From Phycisphaerales bacterium (lineage in GTDB: Bacteria; Planctomycetota; Phycisphaerae; UBA1845), in the NCBI GenBank assembly GCA_020639095.1, contig JACKHH010000012.1, positions 1-64,000 of the forward strand: 64,000 bases of DNA, given 5' to 3'. Below the pieces are notes generated by a model that worked only from the letters and a program-made list of their open reading frames with translations, was not told the origin of the DNA and did no database searches. Position numbers and translations under genes: made by a program. Below, piece by piece: positions 10,094-18,571 of the stretch. Each line of letters starts with the position of its first letter. Position 1 is the stretch's first letter.

Positions 10094-12238
10094 ATGCTGC
10101 GACCGTGCGCCTGTTGCCGTGCGCTGGTTCTGTCCTTGGCGGCGCTGACCATTCCACAGCCCGCCCGCGCCCAAATGATCATCGTTGACAACGTCGATAC
10201 CGGATTCTCCGTGCTCAGCGGGGGCTGGAGCACAAGCGACTCCGCCGCAGGACACTATGGCGCCAACTACGCGTATCTGTTGACCACAGGCGGCGGCGGC
10301 TCGCTCGGTGAAGTCGAGTGGCGTCCAACGCTCGCGGCGACTGAAACGTTTACAGTCGACGCCTTCTACCCGTCGCTGGCCAGTCGACCCGACAATGCGA
10401 CGTATTCCGTTCACCACGCAGGCGGTGTCACCGACGTGGTCGTCAATCAGCAGGTCAACGGCGGAATGTGGATTTCGCTGGGCACCTACACCTTCAACGC
10501 GGGGACCGGCGGATATGTTACGCTCGACAGCGACGCGAACGGCACGAACATCGTAGCCGATGCGGTCCGTTTCGTTTCGGTCGCCAACCCGCCGCTATTC
10601 ACGAACATTGAATTGACGGCACTCAACGGGTTCAACGTGGACGCGCGCAGCGCATCGCTTGCGGACATCGATAACGACGGCGACCTCGACCTGTTTTTCC
10701 AGGGTGCGACAGGCGCACAGCAGCTTTTCCGCAATAACTTCATCGGTACCGGGAGCTTGGATTTTACCAACATCAGCAGCCAGTTGCCGGCTGGTCTGAC
10801 CTCGTCCTGGAGCGCGTGCTGGGGCGACTACGACGGCGACGGCGATGTTGATGTGTTCATCGGCAAGTCAAACAGCGGGGTGACCGGAACCGTGCTGCGC
10901 AACGACGGCATCGCAGGGTTCACCGACACCAGCGTCGCGGTCGGTCTGGATGATCCCGGATTTCACCAGAACGTCGCATGGAGCGACATCGACGGCGATC
11001 TCGATCTCGACCTCGTGCTTGCGATGGAAGGGCCGGAACTCAACGAGATTTACATTCAGGTGACCTCGAACAGCTTTATTCCGGTGGGTGCGTCGGTCGG
11101 ATTCCAGCAGCCCCTGGGCTATAAAGCGTATGGCATGGCCATTGGGGATAGCGACGGCGATGGCGACATGGACGTGTACATTTCGACGTGCCGCGGCGAC
11201 AACAACGTGCGCAACAACTTCTACGAGAACCAAACGGTTGAAAGCGGTTCGCTCGACTTCATCGACATCGCTGACGCGAACGGCACGCAGAATATGCGCA
11301 ACACCTACAATGCCGAGTTCCACGATTTCGACGACGACGGCGACCTCGACCTTTACGTGGTGGGTGCCGATGGGCAACTCACCAAGATTTACCGTAACGA
11401 CGGCTCAAATCAGTTCACCGATGTTGACGCGATCCTCGGGCACGATCTGCTCGACAACAACGGCGGCGACTACAACGGCGGCAGGGCGATCGACTACGAC
11501 AACGACGGCGATCTCGACCTCTACCTGCACGATCACCTCGCGAACAACGGCCACGATCAGGCACGCAGACTCTACCGCAACGACGGCAACTGGAACTTCA
11601 CCGACGTGACGGCGGAGGTGGGCATCGATTTCAAGACGGAGGGCGCTTACGACAGCGCGTGGGCGGATATCGATCGCGACGGCGATTTGGATCTGATCGC
11701 ACCGACAAACGTGAATTCACCTGAGCGCATCTTCCTCAACGGAGCGCAGGCGAACGGCAACCATTGGTTGCAGGTGCGCCTGCTCGGGCCGTCGTCAAAC
11801 ACGACCGCCATCGGAGCCGCGATCTACGCCACCATCCACTATGGCACCGGAGCGCAGCGCACGCTTCGTCGCGACGCGAACGTGAATGCCGCGACCTTCA
11901 ACCAGAGCGACCTGCCGGTGCATTTCGGATTGGGCAACGCAACGGTCATCGACAAGCTGCGTATCGTCTGGCCGGGTGGTGTGGTGCAGAATCTCTGCAA
12001 CGTCGCGGTGGACCAATTCCTTACGGTGCACAGGCCGACGCCCGGTGACTTCGATGGCGATGGCGACGTCGACCAGTCCGATTTCGCTGCGTTTGTCGAC
12101 TGCCTGAACGGACCGGTTTCCCCGCCCGCGCCGTCATCGGCTGCTTGTGCCGATGCCTGCGCCGCATTGGACGTCGATCTCGATAACGACGTCGATCTTG
12201 CGGACCTTGCCGGGCTCGTGTCGGTCTTCGCTGAGTAA
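10094..12238 (+). CDS. Secreted FG-GAP/VCBS-repeat protein with golvesin-like, ASPIC/UnbV and dockerin-like domains
   Basis: About 714 residues. ATG 10094 is chosen because GAGGAG lies 8-9 bp upstream and a signal peptide follows (RALVLSLAALTIPQPARAQ). Residues about 30-160 resemble the golvesin C-terminal-like domain, with HHAGGVTDVVVNQQVNGG and NIVADAVRFV. Seven calcium-type repeats follow, for example ADIDNDGDLDLFF, GDYDGDGDVDVFI, HDFDDDGDLDLYV and ADIDRDGDLDLIA, consistent with a VCBS/FG-GAP beta-propeller. Next is an ASPIC/UnbV domain (GNHWLQVRLLG, PVHFGLGNA, RIVWPGG). The end is a dockerin-like pair, GDFDGDGDVDQSDFAAF and DVDLDNDVDLADL. Probably a surface-displayed, calcium-stabilised recognition protein; its ligand is unknown. 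It is divergent from the dacB gene. Confidence 0.88.
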   Translation: MLRPCACCRALVLSLAALTIPQPARAQMIIVDNVDTGFSVLSGGWSTSDSAAGHYGANYAYLLTTGGGGSLGEVEWRPTLAATETFTVDAFYPSLASRPDNATYSVHHAGGVTDVVVNQQVNGGMWISLGTYTFNAGTGGYVTLDSDANGTNIVADAVRFVSVANPPLFTNIELTALNGFNVDARSASLADIDNDGDLDLFFQGATGAQQLFRNNFIGTGSLDFTNISSQLPAGLTSSWSACWGDYDGDGDVDVFIGKSNSGVTGTVLRNDGIAGFTDTSVAVGLDDPGFHQNVAWSDIDGDLDLDLVLAMEGPELNEIYIQVTSNSFIPVGASVGFQQPLGYKAYGMAIGDSDGDGDMDVYISTCRGDNNVRNNFYENQTVESGSLDFIDIADANGTQNMRNTYNAEFHDFDDDGDLDLYVVGADGQLTKIYRNDGSNQFTDVDAILGHDLLDNNGGDYNGGRAIDYDNDGDLDLYLHDHLANNGHDQARRLYRNDGNWNFTDVTAEVGIDFKTEGAYDSAWADIDRDGDLDLIAPTNVNSPERIFLNGAQANGNHWLQVRLLGPSSNTTAIGAAIYATIHYGTGAQRTLRRDANVNAATFNQSDLPVHFGLGNATVIDKLRIVWPGGVVQNLCNVAVDQFLTVHRPTPGDFDGDGDVDQSDFAAFVDCLNGPVSPPAPSSAACADACAALDVDLDNDVDLADLAGLVSVFAE

Positions 12239-12735
12239 CATTTTTCGTGTTGCACACCAATGAATTCCATGCGCTCGGTCCGGACAAGTTGGCGACAACG
12301 TCCGAATAACGGCGTATTGGCGGCCCGGCGGGCGTGCCAATAGGTGGCATCCCGCGGTTGCTTGCGTACATCCCCGAATATTCAGAAGTTCGCTAATGCG
12401 TGGGGTTTACGCTTGATTCGCGTTGGCGGCTTTCGCTAGAATCGGCGGTTGGAGAGGGGAATAGGGTGCGACCGCACGCCAGGGTCCTGGGCCCGCACGT
12501 CCGTTGCCGGTCGTTAACGAGAGAGAGCTAGGGATATTTGAATCGGTCGATGTCGCTGCTCGCGGGTTTGCGAGTTGCGGGCATGGGCTGATGCACGCAT
12601 TGCGGTGTTGGGTGCCGCGGTGTGTTTTGCAGTTCGGGTATTTCTCTGGTGAGTTTTGCCGCAAACGGCAATTGGGTTTTCTCTGGTTAACGATTTGAAC
12701 AAACCGGGGTGTATTTTCAGGAAGGGACAGGAATC
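12239..12735. other. Intergenic region with hairpin, leader of the PEP-CTERM gene
   Basis: About 500 bp. At 12315-12342 an imperfect hairpin (TATTGGC facing GCCAATA, with inner GCCCG/CGGGC) lies 77 bp past the previous stop. It lacks a U-tract, so termination is only possible. The rest is probably the 5' leader of the gene at 12736. It is G-rich with no recognised riboswitch. The longer minus-strand open frame here (12514-13290) is a shadow. Confidence 0.5.
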
Positions 12736-13635
12736 ATGAAGAAGATTGCAGCAGGATTGTGCGTCGCGCTGCTGGCCTCGACGGCATCGGCGACGATCAT
12801 CACCGACAACTTCGAGGTCGATAGTTCGGCCAACTACACCATTCGCGACGACAGCAATTCGCCGTCGGGTGATGGCACGGCTGACAGTACCGCCACGTTC
12901 GCGTACGACTACGTCGCAGCGGGCATTCCGCTCGCGCCGCGTTCGACTGTTGGTGACGTCGGCGGATTGCGCATGACCGCGAATGACACTGCGGGCCAGG
13001 CGGATCACATCACCGCGTTCCACAACACGGCGCTCTCCGATCCGACGAGCACCAAGCGTCTGCTGGTGGACATCTACATGGGCGTGACCGGCACAAGCGG
13101 TACGACCGAATTGGCCCATGTCGGCATCGGCGCCGATGGCACCGATTTTAACTCGATCTTCACGCCGATCGCGGGTGACGGCCACTTCCTGGCGATGACA
13201 GGCGAAGGCGGTTCGAGCTCGGACTTCCGTCATTTCGTCGAAGGTACGCCGGTAAACTCCGGTGATTCCAGCTACTTGAACAACCTGCACACAACCAACG
13301 CCACCGGCGACACCTATCAGGAAATCTTCCCGAGCGGTTCGTGGGACTTCCCGGGCAGCCCGGGCAACGGTTGGGTGACCCTGGAGATCTTCGCAGCTGC
13401 CGGTGCGGTGCGCTACTCGCTTGACTCGGGTTCGGGCATGGTGCCGATCATCATCACCCCGCTTCAGGACGACCTCGGTTTGGTGAGCCTGGGCTACACC
13501 GATCCGTTCACGTCGGTTGCGGCTCCGTTCCAGTCGATGTTCGTGATCTACGACAACCTCGAGGTCACCCCGGAACCGGCATCGCTGTCGCTGCTCGCGT
13601 TCGGCGCGATCGCGGTGATGCGTCGCCGTCGCTAG
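12736..13635 (+). CDS. PEP-CTERM exported protein
   Basis: 299 residues from ATG 12736, which begins a clean signal peptide (MKKIAAGLCVALLASTASA) and is preceded by a purine-rich GAAGGGACAGGAA. The body is a beta-rich, Ser/Thr/Gly-rich domain starting IITDNFEVDSSANYTI, similar to the concanavalin-like start of many PEP-CTERM proteins and to a block in the large dockerin protein (DTDTSANWNINASS). The C-terminus has the three parts of the sorting signal: TPEPASL, a short hydrophobic helix and MRRRR. After export it is expected to be processed by an exosortase-type enzyme; none is encoded in this window. Ligand and role are unknown. Confidence 0.9.
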   Translation: MKKIAAGLCVALLASTASATIITDNFEVDSSANYTIRDDSNSPSGDGTADSTATFAYDYVAAGIPLAPRSTVGDVGGLRMTANDTAGQADHITAFHNTALSDPTSTKRLLVDIYMGVTGTSGTTELAHVGIGADGTDFNSIFTPIAGDGHFLAMTGEGGSSSDFRHFVEGTPVNSGDSSYLNNLHTTNATGDTYQEIFPSGSWDFPGSPGNGWVTLEIFAAAGAVRYSLDSGSGMVPIIITPLQDDLGLVSLGYTDPFTSVAAPFQSMFVIYDNLEVTPEPASLSLLAFGAIAVMRRRR

Positions 13636-13666
13636 TTCTGACCTGAAGGTCTACCTCGTTAACCGT

Positions 13667-13706
13667 CGGGGTTGCTCGCACACTGCGGGCAACCCCGTTC
13701 TCTTTT
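13667..13706 (+). terminator. Intrinsic terminator after the PEP-CTERM gene
   Basis: Perfect 9-bp stem CGGGGTTGC / GCAACCCCG with a 13-nt loop, followed by TTCTCTTTT, 31 bp after the stop codon of the gene at 12736. Confidence 0.85.
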
Positions 13707-13924
13707 GTCCCTACCGCGCGTGGGCACACTCCACTTCGTAGCCCTGGTTTCGTCTCGAAACCTGGCGATGCGTGATCTTTCGCAATGCACTTTCTTCGCG
13801 GTAGGCGGACTGGCTGCCGCGTTCAGATCAACACCGTACGGGGAACGGAAGCGCAACGGAGCGCCAGCGGGCCAATCGCCCCATGGCGTGCGTAATTCCT
13901 CGTGTCGCGAATTCTCAATTCCGA

Positions 13925-16507
13925 CTATTCGCCGAGCAGTGCGTTGCCGACCGTGTGCCACACGGTATTGCGGAAGTCAGAGACCTTTCCGGTGTCGTCC
14001 GGGTGTACGCGGTTGGTCAGGGCGATGATGAACATCCCGGCATCGGGGTAGATGCGGATCGCGGTACCGGTGTAGCCCGTGTGGCCGTAGGCGTAGAGCG
14101 CGTCGATGCCGGTAGCGCCGGCATCCGGCGGATAGGTATCCCAGAGCAGACCGCGGCGCGCAGGCACGCCTTTCGCGTTTGTCGCGCCGGGATTCTGCAC
14201 GCTGGTCATTTCCTTGACGGTGTCTGGCTTCAGAATCCGCACGCCGTCCAGTTCGCCGCCGTTCAGCATCATTTCCGCGAAGCGTTCGAGGTCCGCCACA
14301 CCGCTGAATAACCCGGCATTGCCTGAAACGCCGTCCTGCATCGCAGCCATCGGGTCGTGAACTTCGCCGCGCAGAAATCCGTCCGCGCTCTGCGCGTGAT
14401 CGGCACGCGTCGTCGGTACGAAGCGCGCAGCCAGTGACCGTGGCGGATTAAAGCCGGTGTCCTTCATCCCCAGCGGTTTGAAGACATGCTCTGCCGAGTA
14501 CTGATCAAGCGGTTCGCCGCTGACCTTTTCAAGAATCTCCGCGCTGAGGATTGCATTCAGGCAACTGTACGAGAACATCTCACCCGGTGCGCGTGCGAGG
14601 TCAACGTCGCGAATGGCTTGACGCATCGCCGCTCGGCAGGGAAACCCGTTGGCTTCGCGAATCTTCTTCTGTCCGGGCGCGCCGATGTACGGAATCTCGC
14701 CCGACATGTGCGTCATCAGGTGCTTGATGGTGACGTGCTGCTTGTCGCCGCTGGCAAACTCGGGCAGGTACTTGCTCACCGGGTCGTCGAGATTCACCTT
14801 GCCCTGCTCGATGAGTTGCATCAGGCTCGTACCGGTCGCGATCGGTTTTGTCATCGACGCCATGTCGAAGATCGCGTCGACCGGCATGGGGACGCGCTTC
14901 GGTTCGATTTGCTGATATCCGTACGAGCCTTCCCAGGTTTCAAACCCATCAGCCGTGCGCCGTCCGATCGCGATCACCGCGCCGGGAATGTGCTCAGCCG
15001 CCAGCAGCCCGGGCACGACGGCATCGAGCATTTCCGCCGCAGCGTCGAGACTGCGGTCGAGCGGCTGGGTTTCGAAATCGAAGCGATAACTCCACTCGTC
15101 GAAGTAGAGGTTGTGCCCGTCGATTTCGACCTCGCCGCGCTGGAAGTCGTACGGCTCGCTGCGGAAGCTCGTCTTCGGCGGGTGCAGTTCCCGGCCGTAG
15201 TCGAGGTTGACGATCATGCGGTAGGGGTCGAGGTTTCCGCAGTAGAAGTCCCTCACGCGCGGATCGTAATGATTCTGCAATCCGTAAGATGGGTCCGCCG
15301 GCAGCCAGCCCCAGGGCTCGACGTAGAACTCGGTCCAGTCGTGCATGTTCCAACTGATGGGCCGGGTCTCCCACCCCGACTGCCAGCGTGCGGGAATTCC
15401 CGCAGCGCGGCACAGCGTGATGAACGTCAGCCCCTGCACGCCGCAATCGCCGCGCCGAGCCGTGATCCCCTTGTCGCTGATGTTGAAGATCGTGCTGTAT
15501 TCCACCTCCGCGCACCACGGAATGTTCGCGTCCATCCAACGGAAGATCTTCCGGGCTGCGATCAGCGGATTCGTTTCGTCGCCAACCACCTCCTCGACGA
15601 CGCGCTTGATCTTCGGTGTAAACACGATATGCGGTGCCCGCTCTGCCGTGTATTCGCGATAAATGTCGCTCGCCTTGTCGTATGGCTTAACGCCGGCCGG
15701 GTCGGGCATCGGGCAGTACGCGCTCGTGGTGAACTCATACGTCGCGGAAAACGAAAGCGGTTCGTCCGCGCTGGTCACCTCGTGCTCGAAGTACACCGTG
15801 CGTTGTGGAGCGTTTGCCGGTGCGACGCTTCCGCCCGGCGGATCGGTAGCGATGAGGTGCACGTCCTTCTGCTGACGATATTCCTGCGGGTAGGGCAGCC
15901 AGCAACGCACCTTCGCGCCGGGCATGACCCGCGGGTTTCCCGGATTGACGCTCAGTGTGTAGGTCGCGCGGTGATGTACGGGATACACCTCAGGCGAATC
16001 CGACTTCGCGGCACGTTCCACAAGTCTTTGTACGTGTCGCGGGTTGTCGAAGCTGTTGCGCGTCGGGGGAATCTCCGTACGCCGCCGCGCCTTTGCCTCA
16101 GCGCTGGTGCGGAAAAGATTGCCCGGTTCGCGCGCGAAGTAACGCACCTTGCCGTCAATCACGCGATGCTGCAATTCACCGCTCGTGCGCCAGCGTTCCA
16201 TATCGCCAGCCGTTACATCCGGAATGGATAACCTTAGTTTTTCGAGCATTTCCTCGGGCGAAAGGCGATAATCGCGGAGGGTGCGGCGCATCTGTTCGCG
16301 CAGAATCGCGAATGGTTCGGTGATCGGCGCGTTGGCATCCACGATGTGCGGTGCGATGATCGCATCGGCATCGGCGAAGTGTCCGTCTGCGACGAGCGCT
16401 TGCGCGTTGGCAAGGTCAGCCGCATTGTCCGCGCGAACCGGTAGCGCTGCACAAAGCGGGACGAAGGTGGTCAGCCAGAGTTTGCGATACTGTAATGTCG
16501 TGAGCAT
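13925..16507 (-). CDS. Transglutaminase-like cysteine peptidase fused to a beta-lactamase-family serine hydrolase
   Basis: 860 residues starting at ATG 16507 (AAGGATG upstream). Signal peptide at residues 1-26. Residues about 175-265 form a beta-sandwich preceding a transglutaminase-like core with the full triad: C355 in RRGDCGVQG, H389 in NMHDWTEF, D405 in LPADPSYG. From about residue 485 a beta-lactamase/class C serine hydrolase domain begins: S551-x-x-K554 in DMASMTKPIA, a YSC triad at 647-649 where YxN or YxD is usual, and HTGYTGT near the end. Both halves belong to families that act on cell-wall peptides or their products, so a periplasmic murein-peptide role is likely but unproven. It is divergent from the NlpC/P60 gene. 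The fusion in one frame is clear, with no frameshift seen. Confidence 0.85.
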   Translation of the reverse strand: MLTTLQYRKLWLTTFVPLCAALPVRADNAADLANAQALVADGHFADADAIIAPHIVDANAPITEPFAILREQMRRTLRDYRLSPEEMLEKLRLSIPDVTAGDMERWRTSGELQHRVIDGKVRYFAREPGNLFRTSAEAKARRRTEIPPTRNSFDNPRHVQRLVERAAKSDSPEVYPVHHRATYTLSVNPGNPRVMPGAKVRCWLPYPQEYRQQKDVHLIATDPPGGSVAPANAPQRTVYFEHEVTSADEPLSFSATYEFTTSAYCPMPDPAGVKPYDKASDIYREYTAERAPHIVFTPKIKRVVEEVVGDETNPLIAARKIFRWMDANIPWCAEVEYSTIFNISDKGITARRGDCGVQGLTFITLCRAAGIPARWQSGWETRPISWNMHDWTEFYVEPWGWLPADPSYGLQNHYDPRVRDFYCGNLDPYRMIVNLDYGRELHPPKTSFRSEPYDFQRGEVEIDGHNLYFDEWSYRFDFETQPLDRSLDAAAEMLDAVVPGLLAAEHIPGAVIAIGRRTADGFETWEGSYGYQQIEPKRVPMPVDAIFDMASMTKPIATGTSLMQLIEQGKVNLDDPVSKYLPEFASGDKQHVTIKHLMTHMSGEIPYIGAPGQKKIREANGFPCRAAMRQAIRDVDLARAPGEMFSYSCLNAILSAEILEKVSGEPLDQYSAEHVFKPLGMKDTGFNPPRSLAARFVPTTRADHAQSADGFLRGEVHDPMAAMQDGVSGNAGLFSGVADLERFAEMMLNGGELDGVRILKPDTVKEMTSVQNPGATNAKGVPARRGLLWDTYPPDAGATGIDALYAYGHTGYTGTAIRIYPDAGMFIIALTNRVHPDDTGKVSDFRNTVWHTVGNALLGE

Positions 16508-16669
16508 GAGAACATCCTTGAATGGGAAACGCGTAAGCGTGTTACTATCAGCGTGTGCGGTACATCAGAATAAGCGCCCGCGTGCGGCGCGTCGAGCGCT
16601 GAACTGTGGTAAGCTGTGTGCAAGACCAAACCGCGCTGGTGAGGCAGTCGACAAAGGCGAATACCCGCA

Positions 16670-18397
16670 ATGCAATACATTATCATCCTATTGAGCCTGA
16701 TCGCAGTCCCGCCTGCGCCCGACGCGCTGCCGGCGAATTCCGTTCAGCAAGCCGTGCAACGCGCGATCGACACCTATGAGCCGTTCCCCGAATCGGATCG
16801 TCACGACCTTGGCGGTGTGGGCATCGGTGTTGACTGGGCGGTTGCGGACGGCTGCTCGGACGCTGCGTGCTCGGCGCGCCTTTCGCAGACTGCCGGTTAT
16901 CTCTTTCACTACTTGCGCGATCGCGGCGCAAAGATCGTGCTCTCGCACGCACCGGGCGTGACGAACGCGAACGATCCCGCGACATCGCCGTCGCGACGAG
17001 CGGCTGTCCTCGCGGAGGCGGATTCGAAGCTCACTATTCTACTGCGTTGCCCGCATGGGCCAAGCGGTGTGCAAGGTGGTAACGCTTTTGCCGCAGCACT
17101 CGGGAAGCTGCTGCCGCCAGCCTGGGGCACGAGCGGGGCGCTCGATGACGTTTTTGCCAACAAGGACGCTGCCGATGTTTGCGTGGTGACGTTTCCTGCT
17201 ATGGCAGATGACGCCGATCCCTGGCGGCAGACGCGCGCGGATGCGCTCGCGTTGAGTGATGCGCTAGGCAAGTATGCCGTTGCGCTGGGTTTGGCGCGCA
17301 ATGCCACCGTTGTCCCCGAGTTGCCCGGCGATTCGCGGGTGCGACAGTGGGCTCGGCTGGCATGTCCCGACGGGCAGCTGCCGTTTGGCGATGCCGATCG
17401 TTTTTGCCGGCTTTTCCTGCGACTCGCGATCAGCAATCCCGCGTGTACTTACGCGAATATCTCCGCGACGGTTGTCGGTGACGGCGTCGAGTTGACCGGG
17501 GCGACGAACGTGCCGTTTCTCGCGCGCGCCGTGCACGACGCCTTGTCGCAGGTCGGCATCACAAACATCACCAACAAGATTCGCAGCCTGCCCGATGCCG
17601 AACGCCTCGGCGATGTGCGTTTCGGTGCGTGTCGCGTACCGGCAGTGCTCACGCGCAGCCAGCCCAGCGAACTCGCCGGTTTGCAAACCGAACTGCTCTA
17701 CGGCGAGCCGGTGTACCTCCTAGATCGCGATGGGGCGTTCCTGCTCGTGCAGGGCGGCGATGGGTATTGGGGCTGGGTGGCGAGCGATGCCGTTGCGACA
17801 CTCAGCGAGAAGGACTTCATCGCCTACCTCAATCGCCCGGAAGTCGCATTGCTGCGCGACGTCACCGCATCCGGTATGGTTGTTCCGCGCGGCGCGCGGG
17901 TACGCGTATCCGCTGAGGACGGCGACACGCTGTCAATCGGTGTCACTGCGAACGATAGGCTGACCGTCCCGCGTGGTGCCGTCGAGTATCCGCGCACGCA
18001 TCAACCGGAATTCATCGAGCAGCGCGTTCGTGCCGCCCTCGACCTGCTGCACACGCCGTATGTCTTCGGCGGCCGGTCGCCCGCGGGTCTTGATTGCAGC
18101 GGGTTGTGCATGAACGTAGCTGCTCGTAGCGGCGAAAGCATCCCGCGTGACGCCGCGCAGCAGGTGCTCGTCGGCACGCTGGCTGCCACCGCGTGGTTTC
18201 GCGGCGATTTGCGTCCCGGTGATCAGGTTTTTTTCATCGATCAGTCGGGAAAGGTATATCATACGGGTATCGCGATCAGCCCGACGCACATTCTGCACTC
18301 CGCGCCCCCGGGCGTGCGGATCGGCAGCTTCGTGAAGGGCGATCGTCTGTACGACACGCGAATGGACCGTGACTTCTTTATTGCTAAGCGGCCATGA
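16670..18397 (+). CDS. NlpC/P60 family peptidase with SH3-type domain and degenerate amidase-like N-terminus
   Basis: 575 residues from ATG 16670, with a short hydrophobic signal (MQYIIILLSLIAVPPAPDA). The C-terminal catalytic domain has C476 in LDCSGL, H531 in YHTGIAIS and a third polar residue in HILHSAPPG, the NlpC/P60 triad of gamma-D-Glu-diamino acid endopeptidases. Before it, about residues 340-385 look like an SH3b domain (GEPVYLLDRDGAFLLVQGGD). Residues 40-320 resemble an Amidase_3 fold in layout (SQTAGYLFHYLRDRGAKIVL, then SRRAAVLAEADSKLTILL), but the GHGG-type zinc motif is absent, so this part is probably non-catalytic. The domain order recalls YkfC-like dipeptidyl peptidases, plus the extra domain. 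The 162-bp gap to the divergent transglutaminase fusion suggests shared control. Confidence 0.85.
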   Translation: MQYIIILLSLIAVPPAPDALPANSVQQAVQRAIDTYEPFPESDRHDLGGVGIGVDWAVADGCSDAACSARLSQTAGYLFHYLRDRGAKIVLSHAPGVTNANDPATSPSRRAAVLAEADSKLTILLRCPHGPSGVQGGNAFAAALGKLLPPAWGTSGALDDVFANKDAADVCVVTFPAMADDADPWRQTRADALALSDALGKYAVALGLARNATVVPELPGDSRVRQWARLACPDGQLPFGDADRFCRLFLRLAISNPACTYANISATVVGDGVELTGATNVPFLARAVHDALSQVGITNITNKIRSLPDAERLGDVRFGACRVPAVLTRSQPSELAGLQTELLYGEPVYLLDRDGAFLLVQGGDGYWGWVASDAVATLSEKDFIAYLNRPEVALLRDVTASGMVVPRGARVRVSAEDGDTLSIGVTANDRLTVPRGAVEYPRTHQPEFIEQRVRAALDLLHTPYVFGGRSPAGLDCSGLCMNVAARSGESIPRDAAQQVLVGTLAATAWFRGDLRPGDQVFFIDQSGKVYHTGIAISPTHILHSAPPGVRIGSFVKGDRLYDTRMDRDFFIAKRP

Positions 18398-18440
18398 GTT
18401 GTGTCATTAACGCGCGACCGGCAAGATGCGACTGGACCGG

Positions 18441-18474
18441 AAGGGCTGATGTGGGACAAGGGCTGATGTGGGAC
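18441..18474. repeat. 17-bp tandem duplication
   Basis: AAGGGCTGATGTGGGAC occurs twice head to tail (18441-18457 and 18458-18474), directly before and overlapping the palindromic element that follows. Confidence 0.9.
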
Positions 18475-18530
18475 CGACTTTCCAGTCGGTCTCCCGGATG
18501 AACAGACCGGCTGGAAAGCCGGTCCCACAG
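18467..18530. repeat. Dispersed palindromic repeat, family B, copy 1
   Basis: TGTGGGACCGACTTTCCAGT facing GGCTGGAAAGCCGGTCCCACA: an inverted repeat with a few mismatches and a 17-nt spacer. A near-identical, tighter copy lies at 63157-63209. It sits between the NlpC/P60 and SpoIID genes and could fold in the transcript. Confidence 0.9.
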
Positions 18531-18571
18531 GCGACATGCTTTAGGCTATTTCGACAGGGCTCAGGATACAC

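Noticed and set aside
14486..16231. 581-codon plus-strand open frame
   Set aside because: It is the complement of the transglutaminase/beta-lactamase gene, whose motifs are unambiguous. The frame results from codon bias in GC-rich DNA.
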